Positions 6,928 to 15,168 of a stretch of DNA of 49,791 nt are shown here, one piece after another (the stretch's first letter is position 1; each line of letters begins with the position of its first letter). Source of the stretch: Fibrobacterota bacterium (GTDB taxonomy: Bacteria > Fibrobacterota > Fibrobacteria > UBA5070); contig JAKPQQ010000104.1 in NCBI GenBank assembly GCA_029557215.1, forward strand, positions 1 through 49,791, in the 5' to 3' direction. The position numbers and the translations under genes are program-made. The notes under the pieces were generated by a model that was not told where the DNA came from, made no database searches, and saw nothing but the letters and a program-made list of their open reading frames with translations.

Positions 6928-9027
6928 TCAGCGCGTCGGAGGGACCGACAGGGTGGCCGAGGTGATGCCGTTCAGGCGGATCCACACCGGGAGCCTGCTC
7001 GAAGGCAGAGGAATCTTGGCGCTGGGGAGGCCCGAGATGTCGGTGCGCGACAGGATTCGACCTTCGGCGGATACGACCATGGCTTCGCGGAAGCCGGCCC
7101 CGTCGAGTCCGTCCAAGTCCAGGTGGCTTCTGGTTCGAACCACGGAGAGCGCATTGCTGGCCATGCGCGACGAGATCGACGTCGCATCCCAAGTATGCAG
7201 GCCGGATACGTTGAACAGTGATCCCGTGTCGCCAGCTGCGCTGAGGTTCACGACCACGAGTCCCTTGGCGACCAGGAAGCTGAAGCTTTCCGGTTTCCAG
7301 GAGAACCACCCTCCCGTCGGGGACACCTCGATGGTGTCGCGACGGACCGAACTTCCGGTGGCCCTCAGGAAGAGTTTTCCTCCTGTCGATCCCGACGCGA
7401 CTTCCAAGTTCAGTATTTGTGTTCCTGACACATTGAAATTGGCTTGATAGGAGATAGATGCGCCGTTTTTGAAATTGGCGAGAAAGGGAAGGCTGCCATC
7501 CGTCTTCGCTACCACTTCGACCCCGCTCGCCCCGGTGTTCGAGAAGAGTTCGATGGGAATTCCGGTGGGAGCCGCATGGGGACGATAAGGAGCTGAAATC
7601 AGTTCGATCGCTTGGATCTTCATCTGGTTCGTACCGGGAGCCTGGAAGCGGATCTCGATTTCGCTGGAACCAGCGGGAACGGTCAGGCGGTTGTTGCCGT
7701 AGGCCCAGTACCATCCGTCCATTCCGGTCCCACCCACCGGGATGCTGACGTCCTTGCCGTTGGCGCGGAGGGTGATCGAGTCGAGGGCTCCGATCGCCTG
7801 GACCTTGGCGCGGACGATCAAAGTCTCCGGAGCAGATGCGTTGATGGAGTACGTCGCCCAATCGCCGGAGTCGATCGAAATCAGGTTCTTGATGCTGGAG
7901 GATTCCTGAGAAACTTCCGAACTCAAGCCGACTCCAGTGGAGATCTGGGATGGATCGATCGCGCCTGGGACGGGGAACGTGGCTGGCTCGGGGCCAAGAT
8001 AGGGACAGACATTGGGGTCCGCCGCGCAATGCTCCTGGATCTTGGTGCGGATGTATCTGCCGCTCTCCGTTAGGTCCGTATTGGGATCCCAGCCGCCGCT
8101 GGTCGATGCGCCCGGAACAAGGATGGATGCACCTTCGGCCTTGTCGGAGATGGACCAGTTGCAGGAGGAGATCTTCTTCTGGTCCATCCAGGTGAACCAG
8201 GCGTTGGATTCGGTGGGATATACCTTGCCTTTGCTGGGGCCGGTCAACTGTCCGCCGTCGGCGGTCGTGGTGCCCCATTCGGTGACGAACAGCGGCACGC
8301 CGTTGTTCATCGCCGTGTTACCCTTGTTGCGAAGCGAAGCGCCGTGCGTTCCCGCGTAGAAGTGAAGCGTATAGGCGACCGCTCCATAGATCGTGGGGTC
8401 GATCGGGTCGTACGATGCCTCATCCACGTCCTGGGAATAGTTGGGCGTTCCGACGATCACGAGATTGTTGGAGTGTTCGCGGATGACGGGTATCACTTGT
8501 TCCGAGTACGACTTGATCTGTTCCCAAGTGGGGTTGAGATCTGGATTGGAATTGTGCGGTTCGTTGTAGAGTTCGAAGATCACATTGGGGTATTTGCCGT
8601 ACTTCTTGGCCATTTCCCCGAAGAAGACCTTGGACTCTTCCACATGGTCGATCGCCATCTCTTCGTGCCAGTCGATGATGACGTAGATGCCGTTTGCGAT
8701 GGCTGCGTCGACGACCTTGGTGATCGGGGCCACGGCGCCGGTCGGATTGGAGAGGTATCCGCCGCCCACGGTGACGCCCATGGCAGCTCGAACCAACGGG
8801 CACTGCCAATCCTTCACGAGCCATCGGACGACATCCCGGTTGTAGAATCCGGTCATCCACTGGCTCCAGAAGAAACTCATTCCAGTCAATTGGATGGGTT
8901 CCCCGTTTTGATCGACCACCTTGTTGCCGGCAACCTTGAGCGCGCCGCGACGCTCGACGATGGTTTGGGCTTGGGTGGAGACGGCTCCAGCCAGGATCAG
9001 TGCTACGAGAAGCCGGACGATGCGCAT
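6928..9027 (-). CDS. Secreted GH5 endoglucanase with carbohydrate-binding modules
   Basis: A 699-aa extracellular cellulase. The start ATG 9027 is preferred over an in-frame ATG 15 nt upstream because GGAG lies 9 nt before it and because it begins the signal peptide (MRIVRLLVALILAGAVSTQA, cleavage near residue 21). Residues of about 30-330 are a glycoside hydrolase family 5 barrel: acid/base Glu156 in FELYNEPH, nucleophile Glu250 in LFVTEWGT, and IIDWHEE at 117-123. Residues of about 360-480 and 490-610 look like two beta-sandwich carbohydrate-binding domains (for example SGDWATYSINASAPETLIVR). The last 70 residues resemble a secretion/sorting domain shared with two other secreted enzymes here. 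It is monocistronic, with a terminator directly downstream. Confidence 0.9.
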   Translation of the reverse strand: MRIVRLLVALILAGAVSTQAQTIVERRGALKVAGNKVVDQNGEPIQLTGMSFFWSQWMTGFYNRDVVRWLVKDWQCPLVRAAMGVTVGGGYLSNPTGAVAPITKVVDAAIANGIYVIIDWHEEMAIDHVEESKVFFGEMAKKYGKYPNVIFELYNEPHNSNPDLNPTWEQIKSYSEQVIPVIREHSNNLVIVGTPNYSQDVDEASYDPIDPTIYGAVAYTLHFYAGTHGASLRNKGNTAMNNGVPLFVTEWGTTTADGGQLTGPSKGKVYPTESNAWFTWMDQKKISSCNWSISDKAEGASILVPGASTSGGWDPNTDLTESGRYIRTKIQEHCAADPNVCPYLGPEPATFPVPGAIDPSQISTGVGLSSEVSQESSSIKNLISIDSGDWATYSINASAPETLIVRAKVQAIGALDSITLRANGKDVSIPVGGTGMDGWYWAYGNNRLTVPAGSSEIEIRFQAPGTNQMKIQAIELISAPYRPHAAPTGIPIELFSNTGASGVEVVAKTDGSLPFLANFKNGASISYQANFNVSGTQILNLEVASGSTGGKLFLRATGSSVRRDTIEVSPTGGWFSWKPESFSFLVAKGLVVVNLSAAGDTGSLFNVSGLHTWDATSISSRMASNALSVVRTRSHLDLDGLDGAGFREAMVVSAEGRILSRTDISGLPSAKIPLPSSRLPVWIRLNGITSATLSVPPTR

Positions 9028-9161
9028 GGGTGAGTACTCCATCTAGATGGCCGAGGGAAAGCGGAATGCAAGTCCCGCTCCTCGATTCGTCGTTTTCGAA
9101 TGGCTTGGTCGCAGGAAGTTCGGTTTGGGTTCACCCCAGGTGTCGATCCGAGCTGCGCTGG

Positions 9162-11138
9162 TCAGGCCAAGGCGGAATCAGCCGCGAAAAGCAGATCCTT
9201 CGCGAACCGGTCCACGTCTTCCTCGGTGTGCGCTGCCGACAGGAAGAACGCCTCGAACTGCGCCGGCGGCAGGAAATGCCCTTTGTCCAGCATGATCCGG
9301 AAGAACCTCCCGAAGGCGGCGTTGTCGCAGGCGGCCACGTCGGCGAATGTCCTGACCGGGCCGTCGTGGAAAAAGAGGGTGGCCATGCTCCCCACTCTCT
9401 GGAACCGCAGAGGTTTGCCCGCGATGCCGGGCAGGATGGCTTTTTCCATGCGTTCACCCAGGATCGCGAGCCTGGTGTAGACCTCGGGAGTCAGTTCGCG
9501 AAGCAGCGCCAGTCCCGCCGCGCAGGCCAACGGATTGCCGGAAAGCGTCCCGGCCTGGTACACCGGACCCAGAGGGCTCAGTTTGTCCATGATGTCGGCG
9601 CGTCCGCCAAAGGCGGCCAAAGGGAGTCCACCGCCGATGATCTTCCCGTAGGTGGCCAGGTCGGGTTGGATTCCCAACAGCCCCGCCGCGCCGCGGGTGT
9701 GGACCCGGAACCCGGTCATGACTTCGTCCAGGACCAGGAGCGCGCCGTGTTCGTCGCAAAGGGTGCGAAGGCCCTCCAGGAATCCGGGTTGCGCCGGGAC
9801 CACGCCCATGTTGCCGGGCACGGGTTCCACGAAAATGCAGCTGATCTCGCCGGGACGGGCGGCGAAGGCGGCTTCCACCGACTCGAGGTCGTTGAACTCC
9901 GCCACCAGGGTGTCCTTGGCCGTGTCGGGCGTGACGCCCGGGCTGGAGGGGTGGCCATGGGTGAGCGCGCCAGACCCTGCCGCCACCAGGAAGCTGTCGC
10001 CGTGGCCGTGGTAGCAACCGCGGAACTTGATGAACGCGGGGCGCCCCGTGAACCCGCGGGCGAGGCGCAGCGCCGACATGGTGGCCTCGGTGCCCGAACT
10101 GACCAGTCGGACCTTCTGCACCCACGGGTTGCGCCGACAGATTTCTTCCGACAGTTCGACCTCGGGAATCGAGCAGGCTCCGAACGAGGAACCCGAGGCC
10201 AGCGACGACTGGATGGCCGCGCCCACGGCGGGATGCGAATGCCCGAGCACCATGGGACCCCACGAACCCACCCAGTCGACCAGTTCCTTGCCGTCCACGG
10301 TGGTCAGGCGCGAGCCCTTGGCCGAGGCCACGTAGAACGGTTCGGCGCCCACGTTGCGGAAGGCGCGCACGGGGGAGTGCACTCCGCCGGGCGTGACGGC
10401 GAGGGAACGGGCGAAGAGTTCGCGGGAAGACATGGTTCCTCCGAAGGCTTGGACGAGTTGTTGCAGATCGGGTCCGGGAGCCGGCCGGATGTCGCGCCAA
10501 CCCAGCTCCCGCAGGGCCTGGAGCGTGGCTTCGCCGCAGGCGGCGGCGGGTCTGGTCAGGGCCAGTTGACGGAAATAGGTCGGCGCCATTTTTTCCAAGA
10601 ACCGGACCGCCGACGGGGCGAGGAACGCCGCCGCCTGGGCGACCACCGGGTCGGGAAGTTCGGACGGATCCAGATTCTTCCTGGCCTTGGTGGCATAGGC
10701 GGCCAGGTGTTCCAGATCCAGATTCAGCGAACGACAGGTCGCTTCGACCGTTCCCGCGGTTTCGCGGGCCCCCACGAAGAGCGGTCGACGGAATCCGGCG
10801 GCGGCCAGCATGCGCACCGCGGCTTCGCCCCCGGTGGCCAGCGCGGGGACGCGGACATCCCAGCGGCCGTTGGCAAGGACGGCTCCCGTGGCGGGGCCGG
10901 CCACGAACACGGGTTTGCGTCGCTCGGGTGGCAACGCCTGCTTGTTCACCCAGGCCGCCGCCCTCGGGCTGGTGACGATCAGACAATCCTTGTCGGCCAG
11001 GCGCTTGGCAAGGTCGATGTCGTCGTCGTCGGAGTCGGCTTGTTCGCCCAACACGACGGTGCGCACGATCCACCCCGGAACCGGGGGACGATCGGCGGTC
11101 TCCGCCGTCCGGAACAGGGCCAGGACGCGGTCAGCCAA
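9162..11138 (-). CDS. hemDL: HemD-HemL fusion: uroporphyrinogen-III synthase joined to glutamate-1-semialdehyde aminomutase
   Basis: This 658-residue frame has no stop between two heme enzymes. Residues 1-235 are HemD-like (uroporphyrinogen-III synthase): DCLIVTSPRAA, then AFLAPSAVRFLEK and ACGEATLQALRELG. From Met236 (10433) a complete 423-aa HemL follows: MSSRELFARSLAVTPGGVHS, SSGTEATMSALRLARG, and PLP lysine in YGKIIGGGLPLAAFGGRADI. HemL moves the amino group of glutamate-1-semialdehyde to make 5-aminolevulinate. The probable start is TTG 11138, overlapping the hemC stop by 8 bp; no closer ATG or GTG exists in this frame. A perfect GGAGGA sits 3 nt before the HemL ATG, so HemL may also be made on its own. 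The gene order resembles hemAXCDBL of Bacillus, without hemB. Confidence 0.88.
   Translation of the reverse strand: MADRVLALFRTAETADRPPVPGWIVRTVVLGEQADSDDDDIDLAKRLADKDCLIVTSPRAAAWVNKQALPPERRKPVFVAGPATGAVLANGRWDVRVPALATGGEAAVRMLAAAGFRRPLFVGARETAGTVEATCRSLNLDLEHLAAYATKARKNLDPSELPDPVVAQAAAFLAPSAVRFLEKMAPTYFRQLALTRPAAACGEATLQALRELGWRDIRPAPGPDLQQLVQAFGGTMSSRELFARSLAVTPGGVHSPVRAFRNVGAEPFYVASAKGSRLTTVDGKELVDWVGSWGPMVLGHSHPAVGAAIQSSLASGSSFGACSIPEVELSEEICRRNPWVQKVRLVSSGTEATMSALRLARGFTGRPAFIKFRGCYHGHGDSFLVAAGSGALTHGHPSSPGVTPDTAKDTLVAEFNDLESVEAAFAARPGEISCIFVEPVPGNMGVVPAQPGFLEGLRTLCDEHGALLVLDEVMTGFRVHTRGAAGLLGIQPDLATYGKIIGGGLPLAAFGGRADIMDKLSPLGPVYQAGTLSGNPLACAAGLALLRELTPEVYTRLAILGERMEKAILPGIAGKPLRFQRVGSMATLFFHDGPVRTFADVAACDNAAFGRFFRIMLDKGHFLPPAQFEAFFLSAAHTEEDVDRFAKDLLFAADSALA
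10434..10442 (-). promoter_or_regulatory. Internal Shine-Dalgarno for a separate HemL start
   Basis: On the minus strand GGAGGAACC directly precedes ATG 10433, the first codon of a normal-length HemL. The site lies inside codons of the HemD C-terminus (F-G-G-T). It implies internal initiation, either instead of or in addition to synthesis of the fused protein. Confidence 0.6.
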
Positions 11139-12042
11139 CGGGAAAGAACCCCAGCGCGGTGGCTTCCTGGCGCAGGTCGCGTGCCATGCGGTGGGCCTCG
11201 GTCGCGGCATCTTCGCGAGGTCCGGTCCACTCGCGACGGCACAATCGTCCGGTATGGTGGTCGCCCACCACGGCCCGCAGGCGCACGTCGTTCCCGGCGG
11301 GTTCGGCCAGGGCGGCCAGGGCCGTCTTGCAGCCGCCGCCCAGCGCCTTCATGAGCGTCCGTTCGGTCTCGGCGGCCAGCCGCGCGTCGGGATCCTCCGC
11401 CTTTCGCAGGATCTCTGCGACGTCGGGGCGGTCGCCGCGGCATTCCAGGGCCAGGATCCCCTGCCCGAACGCCGGAACGCAGGTGCCGGGGTCGATGCGT
11501 TGACGGATCTTGTCTTCCCAGCCGAGCCGGGAGAGCCCCGCGCAGGCCAGCACGATGGCGTCGTATTCGCCGGCGTCCAGGCGGCGCAGGCGGGTCTCCA
11601 GGTTGCCGCGCAGGTCCTGGAACCGCAGGTCGGGGCGCGCGGCCTTGAGCTGGGCGATGCGCCGCGGCGAACCGGTTCCCACCAGCGCGCCTTCCGGAAG
11701 CGCCTCCAGGCTCGCGTGCGGCGAGATCAGGGCGTCGCGCGGATCTTCGCGCTCCAGGTAGAACAGCTGGCAGCCCGGCGCGGTCTCGAACGGGACGTCC
11801 TTGAGGGAATGGATGGCCAGGTCGATCTCGCCGCGCACGAGCGCGGATTCCAGCTCCTTGACGAACAACCCGGTGCCCGGCAGGACGGAAAGCGGCGTGT
11901 GCTGGTCCTTGTCGCCGCGCGTCTCGATGCGCACGCGCTCGAAGGTCGCTCCGGGAACGGCCGCGGCGAGGAGCTCCAGGGCTTGTCCCGATTGGGTCCA
12001 GGCGAGCTGGCTCCCGCGGGTTCCGGCGCGAAGGATTGTCAA
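11131..12042 (-). CDS. hemC: Porphobilinogen deaminase (hydroxymethylbilane synthase)
   Basis: HemC polymerises four porphobilinogens to hydroxymethylbilane, the substrate of HemD. The protein is 303 aa, normal for the family. Motifs: RAGTRGSQLAWTQS at the N-terminus, ALVRGEIDLAIHSLKDVPFE, VGTGSPRRIAQLKA, and LGGGCKTALAALA, which carries the cysteine that holds the dipyrromethane cofactor. The start is TTG 12042 inside the hemA stop (TTGA), with AAGGAG 7 nt upstream; no ATG fits the family N-terminus. It is translationally coupled on both sides within the heme operon. Confidence 0.96.
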   Translation of the reverse strand: MTILRAGTRGSQLAWTQSGQALELLAAAVPGATFERVRIETRGDKDQHTPLSVLPGTGLFVKELESALVRGEIDLAIHSLKDVPFETAPGCQLFYLEREDPRDALISPHASLEALPEGALVGTGSPRRIAQLKAARPDLRFQDLRGNLETRLRRLDAGEYDAIVLACAGLSRLGWEDKIRQRIDPGTCVPAFGQGILALECRGDRPDVAEILRKAEDPDARLAAETERTLMKALGGGCKTALAALAEPAGNDVRLRAVVGDHHTGRLCRREWTGPREDAATEAHRMARDLRQEATALGFFPVG

Positions 12043-13325
12043 GATTCGTCTCCTTGTAGGAACAGCTCCTGCAGGGCGGCCGCGATCTCGGGCTCGCGGC
12101 CGTCGGCGGCGGCCTTGCGCGACTGCGAGGTGGGGCGGTGCAGGAACTTGTTGGCCATGGCCTGCGCGAAATCCTCCAGCACCGAACGGAGCTCGTCCTC
12201 GGTGGCGTGGCGCACGCGCGGGAAGAACCGTTCGACCTCCGCCCTGGCCATGCCGTGAACGCGCTCCCGCACCTGCGACACCAGCGGCACCACGGCGAGG
12301 CTGCGCCACCAGGCGCGGAACTTCTCCACTTCTTCGGCCAGGATCGCCTCGGCCGCCCGGGCTTCGGATCCGCGGTTGCGACGGTTTTCGTCGACCACCT
12401 GCTCCAGGTCGTCGATGCCGTAGAGGAACACCCCGGGGACCTCGGCCACGTCGGGATCGATGTCGCGCGGCGCGGCGATGTCCAGCAGGAAGATCGGGCG
12501 CTTGCGCCCCTTCATGGCCGATCTCGCGAGTTCCGGAGTCACCACGAACCCCGGGGCCCCGGTGGCCGACACGACCACGTCGCATTCCGACAGGACCTGT
12601 CCCAGGTTCTCCATCGGCTCGATCCGTCCGGGGTGCGCGTTCTGCAGGCGGCGGGCGTTGGCTTCGGTGCGGTTCACGTACACGAACGCCCTGGCCCCGC
12701 CGCGTGCGAATCCGGTCAAGGCGAGTTCGGCCATCTCGCCCGCGCCCACGATCCCGATCCTCAGCCTGGACGTGTCGCCCGCGATCTTGCGCGCCAGGTC
12801 CACCGCGGCGCTGGAGATCGACATCGCGCCTTCGCCAAGGCGGGTCGCGGTGCGCACGCGCTTGCCGGCCACCAGGGCCCCGCGCACCAGGTGGTCCAGG
12901 AAGAACCCCGCGTGCGAAGACGCGCAGGCGCTTTCCCAGGCTTTGCGCACCTGGGTCGGGATCTGGGTTTCGCCCGGCACCAGGGAGTCGACCGAGGACG
13001 CCACCCGGAACACGTGTTCGACCGCCTCCTCGTGCTGGTAGGCGTAGACGCAGGATCTCCATTCCGGAGCGGGATGACAGATTTCGTCCCAAAGGCGCAG
13101 CGCGGCGTCGGTGGACGCGATGGGATCCATGGACGCGGTCCAGATCTCCACGCGGTTGCAGGTGGACAGGATGGTGGCCTCGGTGCAGGATTCGCGGCGC
13201 AGGCGCTCCATCAGCGGCTCGGCCAGTTGCGGCGGGAGCAGGCAGCTGTCGCGGACCTGGGCGGGAGCCGTCCGCCACGAAACCCCCACCACACCGGCAT
13301 GGAGCGTGGGCCGTTCAGATCCCAT
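12039..13325 (-). CDS. hemA: Glutamyl-tRNA reductase
   Basis: HemA reduces the glutamate of Glu-tRNA(Glu) to glutamate-1-semialdehyde with NADPH, the first committed step of C5-pathway heme synthesis; HemL is the next enzyme. The protein is 428 aa from ATG 13325. Motifs: ILSTCNRVEIW with the catalytic cysteine, VPGETQIPTQVRKAW, an NADPH Rossmann motif GIVGAGEMAELAL, and VYVNRTEANARRLQ. A C-terminal dimerisation helix region follows. The start overlaps the 3' end of the upstream hemX-like gene by 11 bp. An upstream in-frame ATG (13370) would only add residues encoded in the hemX-like gene and was not used. Confidence 0.96.
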   Translation of the reverse strand: MGSERPTLHAGVVGVSWRTAPAQVRDSCLLPPQLAEPLMERLRRESCTEATILSTCNRVEIWTASMDPIASTDAALRLWDEICHPAPEWRSCVYAYQHEEAVEHVFRVASSVDSLVPGETQIPTQVRKAWESACASSHAGFFLDHLVRGALVAGKRVRTATRLGEGAMSISSAAVDLARKIAGDTSRLRIGIVGAGEMAELALTGFARGGARAFVYVNRTEANARRLQNAHPGRIEPMENLGQVLSECDVVVSATGAPGFVVTPELARSAMKGRKRPIFLLDIAAPRDIDPDVAEVPGVFLYGIDDLEQVVDENRRNRGSEARAAEAILAEEVEKFRAWWRSLAVVPLVSQVRERVHGMARAEVERFFPRVRHATEDELRSVLEDFAQAMANKFLHRPTSQSRKAAADGREPEIAAALQELFLQGDES

Positions 13326-14106
13326 GGGTGCCTGCCCAGAGCACCAGGACCACGGGGCCGATCCCGGCAAGCGAGAGCCAGGCCGTCGCGCGGCTGGAAA
13401 ATCCCTTTCCGCGGCGCAGCCCTGCGATCGCCAGGTGCCAAAGGATGGCCAAGGTCACGCTTGCCGTCTTGGCCGTCACGTCGGAAACCGGCACTTGCCA
13501 TTGGATCGTCCATAGGGCCCCCAGCACGGCCGAAACCGCCATCAGCGCGGTTCCGATGGCGCTGGACACCATGGAAAGCCGTTCGAGCGTGGCCAGGTCG
13601 GGAGCCCTTCGCGACAGGGGAGTGAACTTGCGGCTGCGCAACTGGCGGTACTGCAGCAGCCACGCGCCGGAGAGCAATCCGGAAGTCGTCAGGAGCGCGA
13701 GCCCGGACACCCCAAGCGAGACGTGGACCAGGAAGCTCCCGGACTGGATGTGTGCGGGGAGTCGGGTCGCCTCGGGGTGCAAGGCCGATGCCAAGGTGCC
13801 CAGCGCCGCCATCGCGAAAAACGGCGCACCCAACGCGTCGGATCGCGCCAGGCGTTCCAGCACGAGGTAGGAAAGTGCGAACACCGCGACCGCGACGGAC
13901 AGGGCTTCCCACATGGACGCGTACGGGAACCGTCCACGCTCGATCGCCAGCGCCGCGATCTGCACCAGATGCACGCCGGTGGCGGCCATCGCCCAGCGTC
14001 CCCATCCGGGACGCGCCACGGACGTCGGCGACAACATCCGCTGCGCGTACACCGCCACCGCCACCAGGTAGGCCAGCGGTGGGATCCATCTGGTGGGATC
14101 GAGCAT
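13315..14106 (-). CDS. HemX/CcsA-like cytochrome c assembly membrane protein
   Basis: A 263-aa polytopic membrane protein with about eight hydrophobic helices. ERGRFPYASMWEALSV corresponds to the conserved region of CcsA/HemX proteins before the heme-handling helix, and SGSFLVHVSLGVSGLALL contains the histidine helix typical of the family. The WWD heme motif of true CcsA proteins is not evident; that and its place directly before hemA favour HemX, which in Bacillus influences HemA levels. The start is ATG 14106, with GAGG 5 nt upstream; a GTG one codon earlier is less well placed. It is probably the first gene of the hem operon. Confidence 0.8.
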   Translation of the reverse strand: MLDPTRWIPPLAYLVAVAVYAQRMLSPTSVARPGWGRWAMAATGVHLVQIAALAIERGRFPYASMWEALSVAVAVFALSYLVLERLARSDALGAPFFAMAALGTLASALHPEATRLPAHIQSGSFLVHVSLGVSGLALLTTSGLLSGAWLLQYRQLRSRKFTPLSRRAPDLATLERLSMVSSAIGTALMAVSAVLGALWTIQWQVPVSDVTAKTASVTLAILWHLAIAGLRRGKGFSSRATAWLSLAGIGPVVLVLWAGTHGI

Positions 14107-14136
14107 CACGACCTCACAAGGTACAACGGGGAGGCT

Positions 14137-14940
14137 TCACGGGAACCATTCCCAGACCACCAGTCCCACGAACTTCTTCTTTTCCTGGAGGTAGCGGAAC
14201 AAGGGTTCTTCCAGTACGGCGCCCCGCTGCGAGGCGTGACGGATCCTGGCGGGTTCGCCCTTGCGTTCCACCAGGAACCCCGTGTGCAGCACGGGGTAGC
14301 CTTCCACCTTGCCGACCAGCGCCAGCCCGCGGATGCGCGTGGTGTCCGACGCCTTGGACCACCGTTCGATCGCCTTGGCGCTGGGAACCATGCGCAACGG
14401 GATCGTGGTGTCGGGAACTGTCGCGCCGCGCTTGGCGTAGAATCCCTTGCGCGCCAAGGAACGCACCTCGGTGGTGTCGCCGGGAAAGTCCACCAGCTTC
14501 GCCCATCGGCGGTTGCGGGGGAGCCATTCCCCCTCGAAGAAATGGTTGCGCAGGCGCCATTGGACCGTTCCGTCCAGGTACCGGATGGAATCCATGCGGG
14601 CCAGCAAGGAGGAGGTGTCTTCCGAGATCGCCATGGCCAAGGACGTTTCGATGAACGTCACGCAATCGAACGCGTCCAGTCGCAGGCGAGGCTTGGGATC
14701 GCCTTTGGCCGAATCCCCTTCGCCCAGGGTCCCCAGCAGATACGGACGCCCCAGCAAAGCGCGGCTGGCGGCTTCCAGCCGGGTGGCCGGATCGCCTGCG
14801 GGAAGGTTTGCCATGATCCGTGCGGCGATGGCCAGGGTCGAATCGGTCGGCGTCTGGATCGCTTGTTTCGAGGGTTGCTGGTTCGGGTTCGAGCCCGCGT
14901 GGCAGGCGGCCAACGCCAGGAGAGGGATCAAACGGATCAT
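14137..14940 (-). CDS. DUF1460 lipoprotein (putative N-acetylmuramoyl-L-alanine amidase-like/NlpC-P60 fold)
   Basis: A 267-aa predicted lipoprotein. The N-terminus MIRLIPLLALAACHAG is a short signal peptide with a lipobox ending at Cys14. The hallmark LRLDAFDCVTFIETSLAMAI holds the putative catalytic cysteine of the DUF1460 cysteine-hydrolase fold. A histidine in PVLHTGFLVERKGEPARIRH is a likely second catalytic residue. The protein therefore probably acts on peptidoglycan or another amide in the periplasm or at the cell surface. ATG 14940 is preferred over GTG 14946 because of spacing from AGG. It lies 30 bp upstream of the hemX-like gene and may be co-transcribed, although no functional link to heme is evident. 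Confidence 0.8.
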   Translation of the reverse strand: MIRLIPLLALAACHAGSNPNQQPSKQAIQTPTDSTLAIAARIMANLPAGDPATRLEAASRALLGRPYLLGTLGEGDSAKGDPKPRLRLDAFDCVTFIETSLAMAISEDTSSLLARMDSIRYLDGTVQWRLRNHFFEGEWLPRNRRWAKLVDFPGDTTEVRSLARKGFYAKRGATVPDTTIPLRMVPSAKAIERWSKASDTTRIRGLALVGKVEGYPVLHTGFLVERKGEPARIRHASQRGAVLEEPLFRYLQEKKKFVGLVVWEWFP

Positions 14941-15071
14941 GCCCACAACCTAGCATTCAAGGCGCTAGAAGATATCGAGATCCACAAAAGAAGAAATCGT
15001 TAAGCCAAGGTGGGTTTTCCTGCGCTATGGGTTCTTGCTATCTTTTCAAATTGGAAGCGATGCCCTGCCGA

Positions 15072-15141
15072 GCCACTTTTGGCCTAGGGCCACTTTTCAC
15101 TGGTCACGGAAGTGACCCCCTCTCCCACCGGAAGATCTTCC
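15072..15141 (+). promoter_or_regulatory. Cluster of direct and inverted repeats upstream of the 15169 gene
   Basis: In the 228-bp divergent spacer there are two copies of GCCACTTTT (15072-15080 and 15090-15098, 18 bp apart), an inverted repeat GGTCAC-GGAA-GTGACC (15102-15117), and a perfect 12-bp palindrome GGAAGATCTTCC (15130-15141). All sit within 100 bp of the start codon at 15169. They look like operator sites or leader structure; no clear -35/-10 pair could be assigned. Confidence 0.4.
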
Positions 15142-15168
15142 TTTCGGGGGGCTGAAAGGATTTCACCA

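Noticed and set aside
11131..13278. A 715-aa minus-strand frame joining hemC to upstream sequence
   Set aside because: Only the last 303 residues are HemC; the rest is the wrong frame of hemA, and a TTG with a Shine-Dalgarno starts HemC properly.
9000..13870. Plus-strand frames of 784, 482, 689 and 495 aa over the heme operon
   Set aside because: They are shadows of hemL, hemD, hemC and hemA with no start signal or protein-like composition.
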